A stretch of 40,596 bases of DNA from assembly GCA_001767455.1 (NCBI GenBank), contig MELC01000016.1, positions 1-40,596 on the forward strand, in the 5' to 3' direction. A program made the translations under genes and the position numbers. Of the stretch, positions 35,806 to 40,596 are shown one piece after another; positions within the stretch are counted from its first letter, which is position 1; each line of letters opens with the position of its first letter. The notes under the pieces are model-generated. The model worked only from the letters and a program-made list of their open reading frames with translations, made no database searches and was not told where the DNA came from. The stretch is from Acidobacteria bacterium RIFCSPLOWO2_12_FULL_66_21. Its GTDB lineage: Bacteria; Acidobacteriota; Vicinamibacteria; Vicinamibacterales; 2-12-FULL-66-21.

Positions 35806-36504
35806 ATGAGTTACAGAAGCTGCATTCGCGCTCTGGCGCTTGCAGGCGTCATTCTCACGCCCACGCTGGCCGCGGCGCAGACGGCCGGCAAGGCGCCGCC
35901 GCCACCGGCCCCGCAGAAGGTTGACGACGCGACGCTCGACTCGCGCGTCGAGGCCCGGCTCAAAGCCGATGCGGCGCTGAAGAAGGACACCATCGACGTC
36001 GCCGTCAACGACGGCGTGGTGACGCTCACCGGCACCGTGCACTCACGCGGCCTGCGGACGCGCGCCGAGCGCCTCGCGAAGATCGCGGGCGTGAGCCGCG
36101 TCGACAACAAGCTGGAAGTGGAGACCGCGGCAACCGCCGGCGTCGGCGAAAAGACCGGCAAGGCCGTCGACAAGGCCGCGGCAAAGACCGAGAAGACGAT
36201 GGAGAAGGCCGGCGAGAAGTCCGAGAAGGTGTTGGACAAGGCCGCCGACAAGACGAAGAGCGGCGCGTCCGCTGTTGGCGAGGCCGTGACCGATGCGTGG
36301 ATCACCACGGCGTTGCACACGAAGTTCGTGGATGAGGACACGCTCAAAGGCAGCGACATCAACGTCGACACGAACAATCACGTCGTGACCCTGAAGGGAA
36401 CGGTCACGTCGGCGGCCGGCCGCGCGCGCGCCGTGGCGATCGCGAAGACGACCAAGGGCGTCTCCCGCGTGGTGGACGAGTTGACGATCTCGCCAAAGAA
36501 GTAG
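35806..36504 (+). CDS. Exported protein with two BON domains
   Basis: Exported protein of 232 residues. Signal peptide (IRALALAGVILTPTLAAAQ), Pro-rich linker, BON domain 1 (~45-105: DSRVEARLKADAALKKDTIDVAVNDGVVTLTG), a Lys/Glu/Ala helix-forming repeat linker (EKTGKAVDKAAAKTEKTMEKAGEKSEKVLDKAADK) and BON domain 2 (~165-232: DAWITTALHTKFVDEDTLKGSDINVDTNNHVVTLKGTV). BON domains bind phospholipid or other envelope partners; OsmY-like periplasmic stress roles are typical. A strong GGGGAGG lies five bases upstream of ATG 35806. A terminator-like hairpin follows the stop. Confidence 0.9.
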   Translation: MSYRSCIRALALAGVILTPTLAAAQTAGKAPPPPAPQKVDDATLDSRVEARLKADAALKKDTIDVAVNDGVVTLTGTVHSRGLRTRAERLAKIAGVSRVDNKLEVETAATAGVGEKTGKAVDKAAAKTEKTMEKAGEKSEKVLDKAADKTKSGASAVGEAVTDAWITTALHTKFVDEDTLKGSDINVDTNNHVVTLKGTVTSAAGRARAVAIAKTTKGVSRVVDELTISPKK

Positions 36505-36512
36505 TCGGCCAA

Positions 36513-36544
36513 GAGCGCCGGTTCCTGCACGGGAGCCGGCGCTC
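36513..36544. terminator. Terminator-like hairpin after the BON gene
   Basis: GAGCGCCGG pairs with CCGGCGCTC and the inner TTCC/GGGA nearly pairs, around TGCAC. It lies nine bases after the stop codon. The following sequence is TCTCGTT rather than a clean T-run, so it is an imperfect intrinsic terminator. Confidence 0.6.
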
Positions 36545-36731
36545 TCTCGTTGCTCAACCGCGCCCCTTCGTCAAATGTAAGAACTACAACGATTCGGATA
36601 CGGGTCGGCCCCCCTCGATCTCGGTGCTATCCCACAACTTCTTTGATCGCCGCACTTACCGCATCGGCCCAACCGGGCACGGTCGTTGCTCCTGCGGGGC
36701 CGGGCCGGAACAAACCTGCGTGGAGCCATCG

Positions 36732-37895
36732 ATGATCACGAAGACAAGGGAGTCGAAAGGTCTGCCGCTTCTCGCGGCTGTCTATATGATCGCGCTCGGC
36801 GCCGCTGCCTGCGGTGGCGCCTCGAAATCACCGGTCTCACCGACGGACAGCGCAACGAGCGCCACATCGGGTCCTGCGCCGTCGCCCGGGACCGCGACGA
36901 TCGCGGGCACGGCGCAGGGCGCATCGTCGGCCTCGGTTGCCGTCGTCGGCACGCAGGTCGCCTCGGGAATCGACGGCGCCGGCCGCTTTACGCTTCAAGG
37001 GGTGCCGGCCGGAGACGTGCAGTTGCAGTTCACGGGACCAGGCGTGAACGCCGTGGTGGCCGTGCCTCAGGTACGGCCCACGCAGAACATCACGCTCGTC
37101 GTGAACGTGTCGGGCGGAACCGCAAATGTCGAGGTCGAGGTGCGCACCGGCGCCGGCGAGAGCGAGATCGAGGGGCGGGTGGATGCCCTTCCGCCGTCAA
37201 CCGCGGCAGGGACGTTCCGAGTCTCGGGGCACACCGTGCTGACCAACGCCGCCACGCGCTTCGAGCAGGAGAACGCCGCGCGCACCTTCGCGGATCTGAA
37301 AACCGGCCAGCGGGTCCATGTCAAAGGCAGCCCCTCCGGGGCGGACGTCCTCGCGTCGCTCGTCCGGATCCAGGACGCCGGCGCGCCCGTCCCCGACAAT
37401 GACGGGAACGATCCCGACGACGGCGACGACGGCGGAGAGCAGCAGGAGTCCGCGTCCATCCAGGGCACGCTCACGTCGATAGCCGGTACCACGCCGAACC
37501 TGACGCTGATGGTCGGCGGAACGACCGTGACCACCACGAGCGGGACGGAGGTGAAGCGGCGCGGCGACCGGCAGACCCTCGACCAGCTCAAGACAGGTCA
37601 GACGCTGCACGTGATCGGCGCCCGGCAGGCCGACCATTCGATCGTCGCACGCGAGATCGAGCTCGAAGACGACGCGCCCGGAGGAGAATTCGAAATCGAG
37701 GGACCGATCGGCGGGCTGTCGGGAAGCTGTCCGTCCGTCACCTTCAGCGTGAACGCGTTCGTGATTCATACGAGCGGCGCGACCACGTTCGAGAATGGCG
37801 CCTGCTCGACGCTGAAGAACGGCGTGAAGGTGCAGGTGAAGGGCACGCGCAACGCGGACGGCTCCGCCGCTGCGACACGCGTGAAGACGAAGTAG
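36732..37895 (+). CDS. DUF5666 lipoprotein
   Basis: Exported lipoprotein-like protein of 387 residues. The signal segment (LPLLAAVYMIALGAAAC) ends at Cys27, followed by a Ser/Thr/Pro-rich linker. A carboxypeptidase-regulatory-like strand module (GTATIAGTAQGASSASVAVVGTQ ... VQLQFTGPGVNAVV) precedes about three DUF5666 units, each with the pattern 'G.v..l....f.v.g..v.t...T.fe' and 'l..G..v.vkG' (LKTGQRVHVKGSPS, LKTGQTLHVIGARQ, LKNGVKVQVKGTRN). An acidic linker (DNDGNDPDDGDDGGEQ) separates the first and second units. GGAG precedes ATG 36732. Function unknown. A terminator-like hairpin follows. Confidence 0.85.
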   Translation: MITKTRESKGLPLLAAVYMIALGAAACGGASKSPVSPTDSATSATSGPAPSPGTATIAGTAQGASSASVAVVGTQVASGIDGAGRFTLQGVPAGDVQLQFTGPGVNAVVAVPQVRPTQNITLVVNVSGGTANVEVEVRTGAGESEIEGRVDALPPSTAAGTFRVSGHTVLTNAATRFEQENAARTFADLKTGQRVHVKGSPSGADVLASLVRIQDAGAPVPDNDGNDPDDGDDGGEQQESASIQGTLTSIAGTTPNLTLMVGGTTVTTTSGTEVKRRGDRQTLDQLKTGQTLHVIGARQADHSIVAREIELEDDAPGGEFEIEGPIGGLSGSCPSVTFSVNAFVIHTSGATTFENGACSTLKNGVKVQVKGTRNADGSAAATRVKTK

Positions 37896-37946
37896 CGACG
37901 CCGCGCGCTTCCGGTTGTGCGCCACGTCCAGCGCCCGCACGACGAT

Positions 37947-37977
37947 GCCCCAGGCGGCACGCGCCACCGCCTGGGGC
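37947..37977. terminator. Terminator-like hairpin after the DUF5666 gene
   Basis: GCCCCAGGCGG pairs perfectly (11 bp) with CCGCCTGGGGC over a nine-base loop, 51 bases after the stop codon. No T-run follows, so the role is likely but not certain. Confidence 0.6.
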
Positions 37978-38026
37978 CGTAACAGGTCCAGCCCAAATCC
38001 CCTTCAGGAAGATCCCCACCACTTGA

Positions 38027-38290
38027 CAGCTGAATTGCGAGATCGTCTTCTCGCTCAGCAAGGACGAGCTGCTCGATAACTGGGCCGTGGTCAAGGGCGA
38101 CGAGACGGTGGCGCGGGCGCTGGCGCCTTCGGCGTGCCGGGGCACGCGCCGCGGCCCCTACGGCGTCGAAATCCTCACCTCCGACGCGCGCGCCGCGCGC
38201 GAGCGCCTCGGGGCGGACGCCGTGATCGACAAGGCCACGCTCGAGGACGTGATGATCCTGATGGCCAAGGGAGAGCGCCATGCTGCGTAA
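38027..38290 (+). pseudogene. Remnant of an ABC ATPase gene (C-terminal end only)
   Basis: The frame encodes IVFSLSKDELLDNWAVVKGDE ... YGVEILTSDARAARERLGADAVIDKATLEDVMILMAKGERHAA. This matches the C-terminal ~80 residues of the ABC ATPase encoded at 38967-39818 (PKDTLQERWAVVKGG ... VVIEQASFEDVMVHL). Walker A, signature and Walker B are absent, and a TGA stands in frame at 38024-38026 before homology begins near 38042. The 3' end is intact and overlaps the permease start by 11 bp, as in a working operon. The gene therefore appears to have lost its first ~200 codons by deletion. Confidence 0.8.
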
Positions 38291-38957
38291 CCTCGTTCGC
38301 AAGGACCTCATCCTGAGCCGCAACGCGTTCCTGTGGACGGGCGTGCCGTTCCTGGTCTATTTCGCGATCGTGGCCAGCGAGCCGGTCGTCTCGCTTCGGG
38401 AATTCCTGATCCTCAGCGCCATCCTGTGCGCGCTGATGCCCGTCTCGGTCTTCGGCCGCGAAGACAAGTTCAAGGCGGCCGCGCTGACCTACAGCCTGCC
38501 GGTCACGCGCCGGGCGGCGGTGCAGGCCCGATACGCGCTGGCGGGCGGCTGCGGGCTGCTCGGCACCGCGAGCGCGCTCATCCTGGGGGTGCTCTGGCCC
38601 TGGGGGCACTTCGCCGCAAGCGACCTTCTGAACCTCGGGACGATCCTGTTCACCCTCACGGCCGTCGTCGCGATCGCCGCTCTGCTGCTGCCGTTTGTGT
38701 TTCGTTTCGGCCTCTTCGGCCTGATCTGGTTCATCGTCGGCCTTCAGATCCTGGGGATCGCCGCCTTGCTCGCGAAGACCGTGGTGGGCCGGGACGCGGT
38801 GAGACCGGTCTTTCGAAGCCTGGGGCGGATGGTGGCGGGCCTGCACACACGGCTTGGCGATCCCGCGATCGCGGTCGTGGTCCTGGTGGCCCTCGGCGTT
38901 CTTGCTGCCGTGTCCATGCGCGTGTCGGTGTTCCTCAGCGAACGCCGGGATCTGTAG
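38280..38957 (+). CDS. ABC-2 type permease
   Basis: Inner-membrane subunit of 225 residues with six hydrophobic segments. The typical entry is MLRNLVRKDLILSRNAFLWTGVPFLVYFAIVA, with the motif FGREDKFKAAALTYSLPVTRRAAVQARY, as in ABC2-type permeases of the YtrC/ABC2_membrane_5 sort. These form homodimers or heterodimers with an ABC ATPase to export lipids, peptides or antibiotics. The start overlaps the ATPase remnant; the intact ATPase gene follows 9 bp after the stop. It probably works with that ATPase and the permease at 39.8 kb. Confidence 0.88.
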   Translation: MLRNLVRKDLILSRNAFLWTGVPFLVYFAIVASEPVVSLREFLILSAILCALMPVSVFGREDKFKAAALTYSLPVTRRAAVQARYALAGGCGLLGTASALILGVLWPWGHFAASDLLNLGTILFTLTAVVAIAALLLPFVFRFGLFGLIWFIVGLQILGIAALLAKTVVGRDAVRPVFRSLGRMVAGLHTRLGDPAIAVVVLVALGVLAAVSMRVSVFLSERRDL

Positions 38958-38966
38958 GAGTCGCCC

Positions 38967-39818
38967 ATGGACACGACCCTCGAGCTGAAGGGCGTATCGA
39001 AGCGCTACGAGGACTTCTCGCTCAGCGACGTCTCCTTCTCCCTGCCCCGCGGCTACATCATGGGCCTCATCGGGCCCAACGGCGCGGGAAAGACGACGCT
39101 CGTCAAACTGATCCTCAACCTCGTCCGGCGGGACGGAGGCGAGATCCTCGCCTTCGGCAAGGACGTCCGCGACGACGAGATCGCGGTCCGCTCGCGGATC
39201 GGATTCGTGCACGAGGCCCCGACCTTCTACGATCACCTGAGCGTCGAGCGCCTCGCGTCGGTGGTCGCGCCGTTCTATGCGAGCTGGGACGCCGCCTTGT
39301 TCCATCGCCTCGCCAGGCAGTTCGAGCTGCCGCTGAAGAAGGTCGCGTGGAGGCTTTCACGCGGCACGCGCACCAAGCTGGCGCTGGCGCTCGCCCTGGC
39401 CCATCGGGCGGAGCTGCTCGTGCTCGACGAACCCACTTCAGGGCTGGATCCGGTGTTCAGGCGCGAGCTCCTCGATCATCTGCTGGCCTGCATCGAGGAC
39501 GGCCGGACGTCGGTGCTCTTCTCGACGCACATCACGAGCGACCTCGACCGGGTTGCCGACTACGTGACCTTCATTCAAAAGGGGCGCATCCTGTTCTCGT
39601 CGCCGAAAGACACGCTCCAGGAGCGCTGGGCCGTCGTCAAGGGCGGCCCCGAGCTGCTCACTGACGAGTTGCGCCGGTTGCTTCGAGGCGTCGAGGTCGG
39701 AGAATTCGGGTTCACGGCGCTCACCGACGATGTGGATGCCGTGCGGCGACGGCTCGGCCGGTTGCCGGTCGTCATCGAGCAGGCGTCGTTCGAGGACGTC
39801 ATGGTGCATTTGCGGTGA
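38967..39818 (+). CDS. ABC transporter ATPase (ABC-2 export type)
   Basis: Cytoplasmic ATPase of 283 residues. Walker A is GPNGAGKTT, the Q-loop region reads IGFVHEAPTFYDHLSVE, and the signature is LSRGTRTKLALALALAH rather than LSGGQ, as seen in YtrB-like ATPases of GntR-regulated exporters. Walker B is LLVLDEPTSGLDP and the switch His is in LFSTHITSDLDR. The C-terminal accessory segment (RILFSSPKDTLQERWAVVKGG to the end) is the part shared with the remnant at 38.0 kb. It lies between two permease genes, 9 bp after one and 4 bp before the other. It probably energises both. No GntR regulator is visible. Confidence 0.93.
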   Translation: MDTTLELKGVSKRYEDFSLSDVSFSLPRGYIMGLIGPNGAGKTTLVKLILNLVRRDGGEILAFGKDVRDDEIAVRSRIGFVHEAPTFYDHLSVERLASVVAPFYASWDAALFHRLARQFELPLKKVAWRLSRGTRTKLALALALAHRAELLVLDEPTSGLDPVFRRELLDHLLACIEDGRTSVLFSTHITSDLDRVADYVTFIQKGRILFSSPKDTLQERWAVVKGGPELLTDELRRLLRGVEVGEFGFTALTDDVDAVRRRLGRLPVVIEQASFEDVMVHLR

Positions 39819-39822
39819 TGCC

Positions 39823-40473
39823 ATGCTGAAGTTGCTGGTTCGGGATTTCAGGGTCGTCAGGTGGGACCTGTGGCTGCACGCCGTGATGGCCATCCCCGCG
39901 TCACGGCACGCCCAGGCGCTCTTCGTCGTGGGCGTCGCGCTCGCGATCGTCCTCGTCGTCGCGGTGCCCGGCCTGGAGTGGATGTTCGACACCGATCGGT
40001 TCGTGTGCAGCCTGCCGGTGTCGCGGGCGACGCTCGTGCTGGGGCGCTACCTGTCGGCGTTCGTAGCAGTCGCTCTCAGCCTGGCGGTGTGGATGGGCAG
40101 CGCGGCGCTGCTGTCGCGCCGCTTTGCCGGCGCCGACCCGAACCTGTCTCAGTGGGTGTCGCTCGACGGCGCCGTCGCGTACTGCGTGATCCTGACCCTG
40201 GTCGTCGCGCTCTTTCTGCCGTGCTACTTCCGATACGGACTCGGCAAGGGCGCGGCGGTCTTCGCGGTGGGCGTGATGGCGCTGGGCGGCGTCCTGGCCG
40301 GACTGCGTTGGATCGTTCGGGCCGCGCTGGGCAACGTGGCGCCCGACCTGACCGCCGTCGATCTCGACGCCGCCCGCACCCTCGCCCGTTTTATCTGGAT
40401 CGCCATCGTCGCCGCGATCGCGACGGGTTCCGCCGCCCTGTCGGTCCGGTTCCACCGGCGGCGGGAGTTCTGA
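39823..40473 (+). CDS. ABC-2 type permease
   Basis: Second permease of 216 residues with six hydrophobic segments (ALFVVGVALAIVLVVAV, LSAFVAVALSLAVWMGSAALL, AYCVILTLVVALFLPC, and others). It shares the cytoplasmic motif of the first permease (MFDTDRFVCSLPVSRATLVLGRYL versus the FKAAALTYSLPVTRRAAVQARY segment). It ends SVRFHRRREF. ATG 39823 lies 4 bp after the ATPase stop, so it is in the same operon, and it probably pairs with the permease at 38.3 kb in a heteromeric exporter. Confidence 0.87.
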   Translation: MLKLLVRDFRVVRWDLWLHAVMAIPASRHAQALFVVGVALAIVLVVAVPGLEWMFDTDRFVCSLPVSRATLVLGRYLSAFVAVALSLAVWMGSAALLSRRFAGADPNLSQWVSLDGAVAYCVILTLVVALFLPCYFRYGLGKGAAVFAVGVMALGGVLAGLRWIVRAALGNVAPDLTAVDLDAARTLARFIWIAIVAAIATGSAALSVRFHRRREF

Positions 40474-40521
40474 GACGCCAGAACGTTCGCGCCTTCGATC
40501 CATCGGCGAGTAACAGCGCGG

Positions 40522-40596
40522 TCAGGCCCCAGTCTTAGCCGCGTCGAACCGCTTCGCGAGCGGCGCGAACCGTGCGGTCGGTCCCTTCCAGCGCAG
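40522..40596 (-). CDS. Possible C-terminus of a minus-strand gene cut by the right edge
   Basis: From the right edge, one minus-strand frame reads LRWKGPTARFAPLAKRFDAAKTGA and stops at TGA (40522-40524). It would converge with the permease gene. Only 24 codons are visible, another frame is also open to the edge, and no family can be named. Confidence 0.3.
   Translation of the reverse strand: MRWKGPTARFAPLAKRFDAAKTGA

Overview
The window looks like a chromosomal segment of a high-GC Gram-negative bacterium, most likely an acidobacterium of the Vicinamibacteria type. This is inferred from gene content: two tandem ATPase-less MacB/FtsX-type permeases of the 'acidobacterial duplicated orphan permease' kind, two secreted Asp-box/VPS10-like propeller proteins of about 1,050 residues, DUF5666 and BON-domain exported proteins, and many interspersed intergenic repeats. 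No phage, IS element, CRISPR array, rRNA or tRNA gene was found.

Layout. 0-2.1 kb (minus): an OmpA-like outer-membrane protein cut by the left edge, and a KGG-motif stress-type protein. 2.3 kb (plus): a YggX-like Fe(II)-trafficking protein. 2.7-7.1 kb: an ATP-grasp ligase and a B12-type radical SAM enzyme on the minus strand, divergent from a POT-family peptide transporter. 7.1-8.8 kb: a palindrome array, a stand-alone LigD-type 3'-phosphoesterase and a SLOG-like protein. 8.8-10.8 kb: the ABC-F ATPase Uup. 10.9-13.7 kb: DUF4920, a nucleotidyltransferase-like protein, a TPM-domain protein and LemA. 13.9-17.1 kb: the first propeller protein. 17.3-20.5 kb (minus): a GH47 alpha-mannosidase, an ECF sigma factor, its probable anti-sigma factor and an exported protein. 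20.6-25.2 kb: DinB-like protein, polytopic membrane protein, YheT-like hydrolase, DUF72 protein and an exported outer-membrane-type protein. 25.3-31.6 kb: a palindrome array, an AraC regulator and, divergent from it, the two orphan permeases. 31.7-37.9 kb: a membrane-anchored coiled-coil protein, the second propeller protein, a BON protein and a DUF5666 lipoprotein. 38.0-40.5 kb: an ABC-2 exporter operon preceded by the remnant of a second ATPase gene.

The most interesting observation is at 4090-4130. The radical SAM gene appears to stop at TGA (4126-4128), but the same frame continues as Cys-TGA-Ala-Glu-Pro and eight more codons to TAA. This is the tail of the CUAEP/CCAEP radical SAM (seleno)proteins, with TGA read as selenocysteine. 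An 8-bp hairpin with an AGGUG loop begins 11 nt after the UGA, close to the geometry of the E. coli fdhF SECIS. Conventional gene calling would lose the 12-residue tail and its redox-active residue.

A second theme is repeat content. At least nine loci carry degenerate arrays with a 7-nt period. The heptamer differs between loci, but the arrays repeatedly reach or cross start and stop codons (yggX/ATP-grasp, LigD-PE/SLOG, anti-sigma factor, 17.3-kb exported protein) and one lies inside the uup reading frame. A separate family of GCAGCCC palindromes occurs at 7.1, 22.7 and 25.3 kb, and a 53-bp perfect palindrome sits within the radical SAM gene without breaking its frame.
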